Positions 41,001-52,641 of a stretch of 64,000 nt of DNA are shown here, in pieces. Under the pieces are notes generated by a model. That model made no database searches. It had not been told where the DNA came from and was given only the letters and a program-made list of their open reading frames with translations. The position numbers were made by a program, and so were the translations under genes. This stretch comes from Chlorops oryzae (taxonomy: Eukaryota > Arthropoda > Insecta > Diptera > Chloropidae). How positions within the stretch are numbered: the first letter of the stretch is position 1; each line of letters begins with the position of its first letter. Location of the stretch: assembly GCA_020466095.1 (NCBI GenBank), contig CM035807.1:19569985-19633984 (forward strand), in the 5' to 3' direction.

Positions 41001-42032
41001 TTTTTGCCCATGAATAAAATTGAAAAAATAATTTTTCCCCCCACGCAAATTGGAAAAATAATTTTTCCCCCTCACGCAAAACAGAATTGCTACGGCACTG
41101 GTTTTGAGTATGGAATTGCTTCAATATGTGATTTCTTTAGCAATTTCTTTGTGTTATTTATGCTTTTTTAAGCAATTCTCGCATAGGATAGTCGCCATTC
41201 ATACAAGGCGACAAATCAGCAGCGAAAATGTTGGTTTATGGGCGAGGGACGTCTGGGGAAGAGAGAAAAACGCTAAAGGCACTAATGGGGTACTGTTGTC
41301 GAATATCTTTGTGCAATCGCCGCCCCTCGCAGTGTCGCTCTGGGCATTTGTCCGACTTTCCACACCCTAAATCGGGTCCCGGTTACACGCAAAGGGTTAT
41401 AAAGCATGAAATTGTAAATTGCTGGAGTTCGATGCCTGTTTTCTTTGGTTCTATCATTTAGGAAAGCAGCAACCAAATTAATGGACATTTTGGTCCTCGC
41501 GAAAAAATTCCCTGGGAAAATTTTGAATCGGACTGTATAGATCGTAGTGTCCAAACAACCAAGATCGATCATGTCTGACGGTCAAAATTATGCTAATTAA
41601 TTTTGAAAAATTATTTCTGACTCCTTATCCTTCAGGGGTAAATTAGTGGCGTCTCTTTCAATCATTTAACTTCTCAGTCTCAGTTCACGTTATAACCACC
41701 TACAGAAGAGTGTACACAAGAGTTTAGGACAGCCATTATGTTCAAACCCTCGTCAGGTTGATTGCGTTAACCATCGTTAGTATAGGTGATCAATTCCGAC
41801 GTAGACGATATCAATTATGAATGATAAAATGCCTGCTATCTTATAAGGATGCACGCAATAAAATGCTTATAATTGATTATTTCAGGTCGTAAATGGTTGC
41901 CTTGCTATTAATCCAGGACGTCTAGGTGACAGCAATGGAGGCACTTTCGCTCGATTTGTTATTAAACCCCCAGAGCCGAAAGAAGAAAACAATATATTCA
42001 GCTACGTTGGATGCCAAGTGCGGCGCGTGTAA
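26006..42032 (+). CDS. DNApol-alpha73: DNA polymerase alpha subunit B, 3' part of the gene (six exons)
   Basis: The B (regulatory) subunit of the polymerase alpha-primase complex tethers the catalytic subunit and helps prime DNA synthesis in the nucleus. Exons: 26006-26079, 37050-37392, 38393-38886, 40436-40639, 40700-40883, 41886-42032 (stop TAA). All have AG/GT borders and the phases join exactly, giving 481 codons. The first exon encodes ARTPARHRDALFSPASYSP, matching the serine/proline linker before the conserved region. The second begins the OB-fold part (KIVYTFGNAEL). The third holds FPGQVVMVSG and AAGPFTADDDLVYDPL of the inactive phosphoesterase fold. Later exons give LNGIVIGMTSTDIIDHL, FYPLNPPPES and the C-terminal CLAINPGRL. 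The family is about 600 residues long, so roughly 120-130 N-terminal residues are missing. Their exon or exons lie upstream, in unrecognised short exons or outside the window. Introns of 11 kb and 1-1.5 kb are loaded with mobile elements. Confidence 0.93.
29317..29700. mobile_element. Decayed pogo/Tigger-like element end
   Basis: A TA followed by CAGTCGCGTCTGGATAGT (from about 29323) resembles a pogo-type terminus. Downstream, the motif CTCGATAGTGTGAACA is repeated (about 29646, 29668), with related CTCGATAATATGAA near 29570. No matching inverted end was found nearby, so the element is probably truncated. Confidence 0.4.
30447..31370. mobile_element. Pogo/Tigger-like element, TA-flanked, 924 bp
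   Basis: The left end TACAATGGTCTCTTTATGAC and right end CTGATAGAGATTCCACTGTA are imperfect inverted repeats bounded by TA. Inside, a stronger inverted repeat at 30494-30535 and 30998-31040 (AAGCCCAAAATCCA, then CATTGCGAGAG and GATGCGAGAG) means that the same short peptide, SRIGLSQCWILG, appears in frames on both strands. No transposase frame remains. It sits in the 11-kb polymerase intron. Confidence 0.65.
35388..36124. mobile_element. Inverted-repeat element flanked by TTAA, 737 bp
   Basis: Terminal inverted repeats GGGGGTCTTCTCATTG and CAATGAGAAGACCCCC are bounded by TTAA on both sides (35384-35387, 36125-36128). This fits a piggyBac-type target, although the termini do not begin with the usual CCC; a TA target (Tc1/mariner) cannot be excluded. 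A second inverted pair lies inside (ATTCTCGGGTGAACCTC near 35671, reverse complement near 35815). It also contains GGGCTGTTCAAAAAGTAATG, which resembles mariner ends. Located in the large polymerase intron. Confidence 0.7.
37589..38156. repeat. Tandem repeat array with TTAACCC end motifs, array 1
   Basis: The region begins TTAACCCTTTATTGCA. After a nested MITE it continues with units ending TGCAGTAAAGGGTTAA or TGCATTAAAGGGTTAA near 37888, 37961, 38010, 38078 and a degenerate last one at 38146. TTAA plus CCCTTT is the target and start of piggyBac-type elements, so each unit looks like a terminal segment. A related array in opposite orientation lies at 58440-59010. It occupies the intron between polymerase exons 2 and 3. 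Confidence 0.7.
37688..37876. mobile_element. Pogo-type MITE, 189 bp
   Basis: Inverted ends CAGTCGAACTTCCGTATA and TATAAGGAAGTTCGACTG are bounded by TA on each side (37686-37687, 37877-37878). The inner sequence repeats the theme (TATAGTGAACG, TATAATGAAG). It is inserted inside the TTAACCC repeat array, so it is younger than that array. Confidence 0.88.
39220..40165. mobile_element. Non-autonomous hAT-type transposon, 946 bp
   Basis: Ends CAGTGTTGGAAAA and TTTTCCAACACTG are flanked by a perfect 8-bp duplication TTGTGTAG (39212-39219, 40166-40173). Subterminal clusters of GTGTACCTAA/TTGTACCTAA occur near both ends. There is no transposase frame. It carries a nested pogo MITE at 39566-39866 and lies in the intron between polymerase exons 3 and 4, making up most of it. 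Confidence 0.92.
39566..39866. mobile_element. Pogo-type MITE nested in a hAT element, 301 bp
   Basis: Ends CAGTAGTTTCGGTATATAAG and CTTATATAGCGAAACTACTG are flanked by TA. Internal direct and inverted repeats of TTTATAAGAAAATT occur. It is wholly inside the hAT element at 39220-40165, so it inserted later. Confidence 0.88.
40946..41100. mobile_element. hAT-type MITE, 155 bp
   Basis: Ends CAGTGCCGTAGCAA and TTGCTACGGCACTG are flanked by a perfect 8-bp duplication GTTTTGAG (40938-40945, 41101-41108). An internal C-rich motif (TTTTTCCCCCCACGCA) is repeated two to three times. It sits in the last polymerase intron, about 60 bp after the donor. Confidence 0.93.
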
Positions 42033-42086
42033 CACACAATCATAAAAAGACTACAAAATTGTGAATTGTTTATCCATAGACTTTTT

Positions 42087-42092
42087 TTTATT
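42087..42092 (-). terminator. Candidate polyadenylation signal of DppIII
   Basis: TTTATT on the + strand is AATAAA on the - strand, about 150 bases past the DppIII stop. It lies beyond the + strand signal at 42129, so the two 3' ends would overlap if both are used. Confidence 0.4.
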
Positions 42093-42128
42093 GATAACGG
42101 TTTTAAAAAAATTTTTTTTTTTTTTTTT

Positions 42129-42134
42129 AATAAA
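42129..42134 (+). terminator. Candidate polyadenylation signal of the polymerase gene
   Basis: AATAAA lies 97 bases after the stop codon of the polymerase subunit, following a T-rich stretch. It is the only canonical hexamer between the two convergent stop codons on this strand that I noticed. Confidence 0.5.
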
Positions 42135-42242
42135 TTTGTATATTCACAACAATAATTTGTTAACACTGGTTTAAAATATTACAATTTCATTGCTCATTTT
42201 GTAGAATATACATTTTTAATGGAAGACATTTTGTTTTTTTTT

Positions 42243-45597
<3,355 letters not shown>

Positions 45598-46160
45598 TTT
45601 TTTTTTTTTTTTTAATTTATGCTAATGGAAGAAAGAATTATTAAGGACAGACTGGACAGACTGTACTTACTTTTTATGGCCTCTTTATGGCTCCTATTGT
45701 GAGTTTAATTACGAAAAGATTTACTGAAAAATTCCAAACAAAAAAAAAAAAAAAAAAAAAAGAATAATTTTAAAAATATAATTTTGAAAATGGGCCAAAT
45801 AGATTTAAATTGAAATCAGAAATTTGTTTGCAGAATTTCTCAAAATTAAAAATGCAATATCATTTTATACTATATTAGTGCAAATACGATGCAACTCGCT
45901 CTCTCCCTCCATTAGTGATTTGGCATAAATTAAGATAACGGATGAAATCGTCAAAGCGATGTCCGCTCTCCAAAAATAACAGTAATAAAGCATTCCTATA
46001 TCGGATATACACACACACACATCCATACATACCTTCTGGTAAATGCTTTTTATGATTAAATCCGATCCTCCTTCGAAAACCTGCGAGTTTATGTTGGTCC
46101 AGCTGGCAAAAAATTGAAGAAAGACCGGCAATAGCGGTGGACGACTATAGATAATGATAT
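45598..46160 (-). other. Likely 5' untranslated region and first intron of DppIII
   Basis: On the - strand a good donor (AAG/GTATGTATGG, exon edge 46034) pairs with a good acceptor after a pyrimidine tract (TTCTTTCTTCCATTAG, exon edge 45621), 24 bases before the ATG at 45597. The upstream exon has an open frame without ATG, so I read it as untranslated. Splicing from this donor directly to 45351 would skip the leader exon and produce the short form. Confidence 0.45.
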
Positions 46161-46185
46161 CGAAATATCGAACTTTGCCGGCTTA

Positions 46186-46192
46186 ATCGATA
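46186..46192. promoter_or_regulatory. DRE-like site upstream of DppIII
   Basis: ATCGATA (in context TTAATCGATAGCC), with more TATCGAAATATCG sequence just downstream in the DppIII direction. It is close to the expected start of transcription. DREF-type sites are common in promoters of fly housekeeping genes. Confidence 0.45.
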
Positions 46193-46315
46193 GCCATTGC
46201 GCCCCGTCTCGATCGGAAAGTTTGAGTTGCTGTACACGAGAGTTTTTGAAGGCGCATATTATTGTGAATTCCCTTTTGAAACTCGTTCGGAAATCTTATT
46301 GCTAAGGGGCCGTCC

Positions 46316-46462
46316 ATTAATTACGTAAACATAAAAGCAGGGGAGGGAGTAAGGGTTTGAAAAACCTTATGCTCGCTTACATCAGAATCTGATTTATGCT
46401 TAAATACGTGGGAGGGGTCAAAAATGGTAAAAATCTCCTTTACGTTACGAATGGACAGCCCC
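46316..46462. mobile_element. PIF/Harbinger-type MITE, 147 bp
   Basis: Ends GGGGCCGTCCATTAATTACG and CGTTACGAATGGACAGCCCC are flanked by TAA on both sides (46313-46315, 46463-46465). A 3-bp TWA target is the Harbinger signature. It lies between the divergent promoters of DppIII and the zinc-finger gene. Confidence 0.75.
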
Positions 46463-47128
46463 TAAATTTCAAATAAACATTCAGTCTGACTGTATACGTC
46501 TAAGAGACGTCTCATTTCTATACTATTTTCCTCTTGAAATTCCTAACTGGCGTGTTTTTGGCCTTATATATTATAAGTGCAAAGACTTTTCAATCCAAAA
46601 GAGTTTAAGAATTTCAAATAAAAGACTTTTTGAGAGAGTCATATCGGATTTTACAAAAGTACGCAAAATTTTCTGTTTTGCGGGCTCTGTCAGACTACGA
46701 CGTCAGCTGCAGAGGGCTAACATCATGTGTCGGTGTACCGCAAACAATATATTTTTAACCAATACAACTAATCAAGTAATTTGCCATTCAAAATTTGACA
46801 AGCTAAATTAACTCTTTCCAACGTAATTCGGCTTAAAATACGATCCGAATTAAGTAAAATTCGGCGTAATAAATATTGCCGGCTCAACATAGCGTAACGT
46901 GTGGTGTATTTAGCTACGAAAACAAAAAAAATGAAGTTATTCCCGCTTTAGACACACGAACATGTTTCGGAACAATTCCATTTGATTGCATGAGAAAGAA
47001 AGAGAAGCGCAGAACATTTAACAAAAACAACCGTCTTAATTCTTCGCTCGTCTTTCTCTTACTTACTTAATTGTTTCAGAATATTTGTTCGTGTGTCTGA
47101 CTCTCGACCTAGTGGTATCGCTGGCAAT

Positions 47129-47515
47129 CAGTGATGCCAGATTTTATCGATAAAAAAACCTCATATATTGTGAAAAAAAACCCATTTTTCCACATTTTCA
47201 AAAAATAAAAACCCACGAAAAAACCTAGAATTATTTATTTTGAAAATATGGGCAGTACCTGATTTTAAAATTGAACATTAGGATTTAAACGCAATATTTT
47301 AATATTTTAAAATATAATTTAATAAAAAATGAATATCAAGACAAAATGAACAAATAAAATCAAATGTAATAAGTAACTTAAAATTGTAGTAGTAAATATA
47401 CCTTAAATGTAGTGCATAAATTTCGATATGAAATTACCCATACTTTTCCCCATGTCACGTTTTTTGAGTGAAAAAACCCACAATATGGGGAAAAACCCAC
47501 AATCTGGCATCACTG
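47129..47515. mobile_element. hAT-type MITE carrying TATCGATA, copy 1, 387 bp
   Basis: Ends CAGTGATGCCAGATT and AATCTGGCATCACTG are flanked by a perfect 8-bp duplication CTGGCAAT (47121-47128, 47516-47523). A perfect DREF site TATCGATA lies 16 bp inside the left end (47145-47152). The body has AT-rich DNA and an imperfect pair of AAACCCAC/GTGGGTTT motifs. A second copy, inverted, is at 54431-54895. It is about 180 bp upstream of the zinc-finger gene's start codon. Confidence 0.94.
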
Positions 47516-47536
47516 CTGGCAATAGAAAAATCATCG

Positions 47537-47543
47537 ATCGATA
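47537..47543. promoter_or_regulatory. DRE-like site upstream of the zinc-finger gene
   Basis: ATCGATA inside ATCGATCGATAGC, 155 bases before the ATG at 47698 and only 22 bases outside the MITE that itself carries TATCGATA. Confidence 0.45.
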
Positions 47544-47697
47544 GCTTTTGTTATCGGTAAATAAGAAAATGTGTCACATCCCCAGCCCGGCCACATTCAA
47601 AAGTAACGCCATATTTTGGGTACGCGGAGATTTCAATCGCGAAGGCAAATTTAAGTAAAAAGAACTCAAAATACAAATTCGAAGTCAATTTAGCGAA

Positions 47698-50020
47698 ATG
47701 AATGTGTCCAGTCAGTTGACAACAACTGCTTCTGAAGATACAGTGTCGATGTATTTGTCCTTTGACGATAGCTGCTCAAATTTCTCTTATAAATCGGTAA
47801 AATCAAATGGAAAACTGGAAACTGAAGATCACAATGACGATTCGAAGGAGAATAAAACATTGGAGCCGCAGGATGACGAAGAATTCTGCAACACTATGAA
47901 GGAACTGTCGAATGTATTGGCACCATTACGATCGCAGTCTGTAACTATTTTGCGTGAATTTAATGTAGTTAGTTCGACTCCCAGTAAATCTGAACATAAC
48001 CTCGATAAAGAGAAAGAAGTCACTTTACGTCGTAGTCTTCGTTTGAAAGAAAATTCAAATGCTAATGTTGGCGATTGTTTGGATGGAATTAAAGAAAACG
48101 ATCCCAGCTTGGATGAAAACACAATTCCCACAGAATCCGTAATTTGTCAAAAGGCTGAACAGAGCTTGTCGGAAGAAAAGAAAGAGAATGAAGAGAATAC
48201 GCCGAATTTGAAATTAAAAAGCATGATACCCACATCTTTGAAACGTCAAAAGAGCGGAAGTAAGTCCCATAGTGACAAAAAAGTACAAAAGAAAATGATT
48301 TCTGTTGCATTTGCATCACAAATAAAACCACCTACAGAAAATGGAAATAAACCGAACGAAGTAGGCTCATCTTCAAGCAAAATCGCTGAACAATCAAAAT
48401 CAAAAACTGTCGAAAAAAAAGGTATAAGAGAGAAAAATTTCTTTAGCGATATTTGAAATATTTCGTATAATTTAATTTATTTTTTCCCAATTTCAACGTT
48501 TTTTAAAAGAATATTTTTTTTTTTTATATAGAGAAAATGCATTCCGTTGTACGTCAATCACGCTGCGAACCTAATTTAGAAGCGAATCGTCCATCTCGTA
48601 TTATACCCAAAAAGGGTACACGCTATAGTGTAAATCCGAGTGATGCTGTTAATGTTGCCAGAGCTGCATGGCCTGGTCATAATAAGTTTGGCGGTTCCAA
48701 GGATGGAAAGAAAATTGAGTTGATGAACGGAGTCACGATGCCACAGAAACCAGCAAATTTTGCTGCTCGACAATCGTTGAATCCTAGCACTTACAAGCCA
48801 GGGGCGATTGGGGGGCGAAAGTCGCTTTTACCAAGCATGTCGATCGCTCCACAACGCGGTCCGACTGTCGTTAAAACTACGCTAAATAGTTCAACACGCA
48901 AAGTAGCTCCACGTCGAAGCGTTTTGTTATTACAAAATAAATTGGGATCATCGCCGATGTTGGGTCGTAAGAAAGTGGCTTATCGTATCAGCTCTGCAAC
49001 ATCATCCGAAGAGGCTATTGCGATGACAAGAACTGCCGGTGGTGGCACTCTATCGAGGAAGTCAACTTATAATCCGAAGACGGAAATTAAGTTCACATGT
49101 TCGGATTGTGGTTCTACCTACAATACTAAGACTTTATTGGAAACTCATAAACGGACACATTTGAAAGCAATTCAGGAGATAAGGAAGACTCGTGCTCTTG
49201 GTTTGTCTACGAATAATGCACCGGCTGTTGCTAGCAATGTCTCCAATAATAGGTGCAAGTATTGCGATAAATCTTTTGCCATCGAACGTGCCCTTCACAT
49301 TCATTTGATGCAGGTAAGATATCGTTATTATTATTATTATTATTATTCAAAGATCATTGAATTTTATCTTTGAATTTTTTTCCGTCCCAAAGCATTGTGT
49401 CAAAATTCCTGCTATTGAACGACGAAAACTTAATTTTGATGAAATGAATCATGTTGTTAAGGCTGATATACCACATTTTAGACAACCGACCAAAGATACA
49501 GCGATCACAGCGACAATGGATCCATTAATAAATTTACCTGTCAAAACAAATGCTGACAAATTTGAGAACAATTTCAAATCGCTCAGAAGTAAGATGGGTG
49601 AGTCTAGACTTGCAAAAATTAATACAAAATTTTCTTGATTTCTTAAAGTATGTGGGGGCAATTTTGAATGAGGATTTTAGGTCGTAACATATTTTATGCC
49701 AAAGCTCATCTAATAGCTTCACTAAATAGATCTTCAATAAGTGGAAAATTATTTAATCAACAGAAAATATACTGAAAAACGAAGAACAGACCTCAATACT
49801 CAGTGGAAGCTCTGCAAAATCGCAAATGGGTCCGCCAAGCTCGACAAAGCTTAAGAAGAGAAGTGCACACTCTGGTGTTTCCCGTACTCCGAACAAGGAA
49901 ATCCCTTGCATGACTTGTAGGCAGACATTTAAAAACATCATCGACTACACAAATCACATGATGACGGCTCATATAACAATAAGTAGCAGCAACAATATTG
50001 ACAGCGATCAAATTGATTAG
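47698..50020 (+). CDS. C2H2 zinc-finger protein, three fingers, function unknown
   Basis: Four exons: 47698-48421, 48532-49313, 49393-49597, 49764-50020. They join in phase to 655 residues. The start is the first ATG in a good context (CGAAATG). The N-terminal half is Ser/Lys/Glu-rich and disordered-looking, with basic patches (LKRQKSGSKSHSDKKVQKK) that suggest nuclear location. Finger 1 is C431, C434, H447, H451. Finger 2 is C483, C486, H499, H503, split by intron 2 just before the last His. Finger 3 is C619, C622, H635, H640. A block before finger 1 (IIPKKGTRYSVNPSDAVNVA, RAAWPG) looks conserved but I do not recognise the family. An alternative donor at 49588/49589 (GTAAGA) keeps the frame and would drop three residues. 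The promoter region is shared with DppIII. DNA or RNA binding is inferred only. Confidence 0.85.
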
Positions 50021-50237
50021 ACAAAGTTGAACGCTATCTTCCTGATGACAAAAGCCAGTTTGCTTTCATGGCTAGATGATAAGTTTTTATAAGTTATATA
50101 AATTAGAGCTACGAGTTGAATCACTCGTGAATTGATTTTTTTTTTTTTTTTTGATTTTTCCAAATATTTTTCGTTTTGTCGTGCGTATAAGAATTTCGTC
50201 TTTTTGTTTTTTTTGTCTCTTTGAATTAAAATCTAAA

Positions 50238-50243
50238 TTTATT
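50238..50243 (-). terminator. Candidate polyadenylation signal of MED6
   Basis: TTTATT on the + strand (AATAAA on the - strand) is about 20 bases past the MED6 stop codon. The MED6 3' end would then stop before reaching the convergent zinc-finger gene, whose stop is at 50020. Confidence 0.5.
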
Positions 50244-50261
50244 TAATTAATTCCCTTAGTT

Positions 50262-51344
50262 TTACATTTTCATTTTCTTCTCTGGCGGTGGCTTCATATC
50301 AGCATCTTCTGATTTGGGATCACTCAGAGTCGGACTTGAATCTGCTATTCCATTCATTTGACCATCATGCGAATTGAAATCTGGTCCGAATTGCATTGCT
50401 TGCGGTTGTTGGAGTAGAGGTGGAACTGGAGGCGGAAAACGACGTAATAACTCCCCTAAAAGCATGTCAACACGTTGCTTTTGGAATACAGTTGCGCTAT
50501 CGTCTTTTTGAGTCGTGTCTTTTTTGGTAGCCTGCTTCGCCTTTTCTGAAACTAGAAGAAGATTTTTTATAAGATTAGATGTTTCTTTGTTAGTCTGTAT
50601 ATAAAATAAAAACATAAGCTGCTAAAATGCTTACGCGATTTATTGGAGGAGAAATCCCAAGTATATCCTTTATTTGGATGATATCGTGAGTAGCTGCTTG
50701 CTTCCTCGAATGCAGATTGTAAGTTAGTGACTGTTGAGAGCTGAAGAAAATTGAACGCATAAATATTTACTTTCAATTCGAAAGATGTAAAGTTGATGTC
50801 ATAGCACGGAGAAACGTTAAAAGCGAATAATATGAGAGGATTTCTCGTTGGGTGATAGTATTCAAATTTTCTGAGCAAATTTTATATCTATCCTGTCTTG
50901 ACATGAACTTCAACAATATACTTGGAAAACATACTATACGCGAGTTAATGACGTTCGCTAGATCCGGTGCTTTGTACACCAATCCACCAATAATGTAATA
51001 ATCAGCCATAGGAGTAGCTTCCGTTGGACTGTGGCGATGCTGTTTGCGAATTACATACAAGATCGGCTCAAAAACGTGCAGCAATATGTACTCGACGCCA
51101 ACCATGTTCCTAAAGAAAAGCCAAATTTATTTATACAACCGTATTGGACTCAAAATACTTACTTTAAGTGCTCCAAACTCAAACGTTGCATTCGAACTGT
51201 TTCGTTGTTACACATTCGATCGTAAAAAGGATTCGACTTGTGGCAGAAATAATCAATTACCGTTTGAGGATTTAATGAAGCCATCATTTGGGTGTCGTGC
51301 CAAGATTTCCATAGAGGATTCTCTTGCGACATTGTCGGCATCAT
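50262..51344 (-). CDS. MED6: Mediator complex subunit 6
   Basis: Head-module subunit of Mediator, the nuclear complex that links transcription factors to RNA polymerase II. Four exons: 51344-51163, 51109-50935, 50740-50635, 50545-50262, all with GT/AG borders and exact phase, give 248 residues, the usual fly length. Conserved blocks in order: [88 protein letters not shown], and a variable C-terminus with [20 protein letters not shown] ending [12 protein letters not shown]. Translation could begin at any of three in-frame ATGs (MMPTMSQ), with little effect on the product. It is convergent with the zinc-finger gene (241 bp between stop codons). A block of inverted-repeat elements begins about 270 bp upstream of its ATG, so its promoter is squeezed into a short unique stretch. 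Confidence 0.97.
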
Positions 51345-51612
51345 TTTGTTTATTTGAATTGGCTGAGGTTAACTGAGAGTAATTGTTTCAAGACCAGCTC
51401 TGGTCATGTTTTGAATCACACAATGCTGCAAGCGAACACACTCAATTTTTTTTTGAATTTGTTTGTTGGCATGATAATAATGTGTAGGAGTGAGGACGAA
51501 TGGACTATAAATTACGCGGGTGCGAATGAAAAAGGTAGAGATTTGTTGACAGATGTCGACGGCTTTATTTTCATACAACAGCGGATCCTAATGGCTCCTG
51601 ATGAGTTTTATA

Positions 51613-51976
51613 TTAGTGTGCTGTTAGACACGCCGATTTTCGCTCGATTTTTCTGAAGGATTTTTTGTATCTTTGCAAGCGGGCGAGGGTGACGAAAGGC
51701 AGCGAGTACAAATCGTTTGTACCAACGATTTCGTGACGATTTTTGACATTTATTTGTACAGAACATAGAAAATTTTGAATTTTTTTATATATAAATTTAA
51801 TTTTTTAGTTGCTTTTTCAGATAAGTAGATCAAAATGTCGAAAGAAGCAAACAGAACAACAACTTCAATAAAAGTTGGTGCGTTAAAATCGTTCTGTCTC
51901 GCCGATAGAACAGTAAAACAAAAGTAAATAGGCGAGTAAAATCGAACTAAAATCGCCGTGTCTGAAAGCGCCCTAA
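51613..51976. mobile_element. Inverted-repeat element upstream of MED6
   Basis: The left end TTAGTGTGCTGTTAGACACG and right end CGTGTCTGAAAGCGCCCTAA are imperfect inverted repeats, continuing inward with CGATTTT blocks on both sides. The target duplication is unclear because another MITE abuts its right end. It is non-coding. Confidence 0.55.
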
Positions 51977-52388
51977 GGTTGAAAACACACCAAAGCCAAC
52001 AAAACGTTGATTCATGTCGAATTCGACAAACGTATATTGCTTCTTATCTAGCAACACACACCGAGTACGACACAACATTTTGTTGGTCAACGCATTTGTT
52101 CGAACGCCGTTGATACATGGCACTCCATACAGCCAACCCACACCGAACTCGACAAAACGTTGCACATGCTCGGCGACGTCGATAATCTCATGTAAGCTTA
52201 CGGCGCAACGCACACTGAAAACGACACGAGCAAAACAGAAGCTTCGACAAAAAAGCATGCAGAAAGCTGTTGACTTGGATTTTGTTTGAGTTCGACAAAT
52301 TTGTTAGCGTTGGTGTGGGTTATCGCGAAAATCGTTTTTTGGCTGTACGTCAAAAAAACCTTTTATTGGCTTTGGTGTGTTTTCACCC
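51977..52388. mobile_element. PIF/Harbinger-type MITE, 412 bp
   Basis: Ends GGTTGAAAACACACCAAAGC and GCTTTGGTGTGTTTTCACCC are flanked by TAA on both sides (51974-51976, 52389-52391). The interior has repeated TCGACAAA-type motifs. It lies between MED6 and the first amidase gene. Confidence 0.75.
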
Positions 52389-52641
52389 TAATGGAACGAG
52401 CAGGAAATTAAAGCGGCACTTTTAAATAACGATGAACCAAAGCTAAAAAGACTGTTTAATTTGAAAATATTTTTATTTGGTTCCACATTCTATCAAGACC
52501 GCTTTTTAAAGAACCAATTAATTCAAAAATTTTAAACATGAAAACTTATTTAAAAAGTATATTTTAAAAGGGAAATTCTCTGCATGTGAACATTAGAAAT
52601 TTAAATTTTTGGAAACTTGCACAGGAATTTTTTAAATGTAA

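Noticed and set aside
45865..46131. 88-residue frame on the - strand (FLQFFASWTNINSQVFEGG) as a separate gene
   Set aside because: It has no ATG, and a good splice donor sits within it. It is better read as the untranslated first exon of DppIII.
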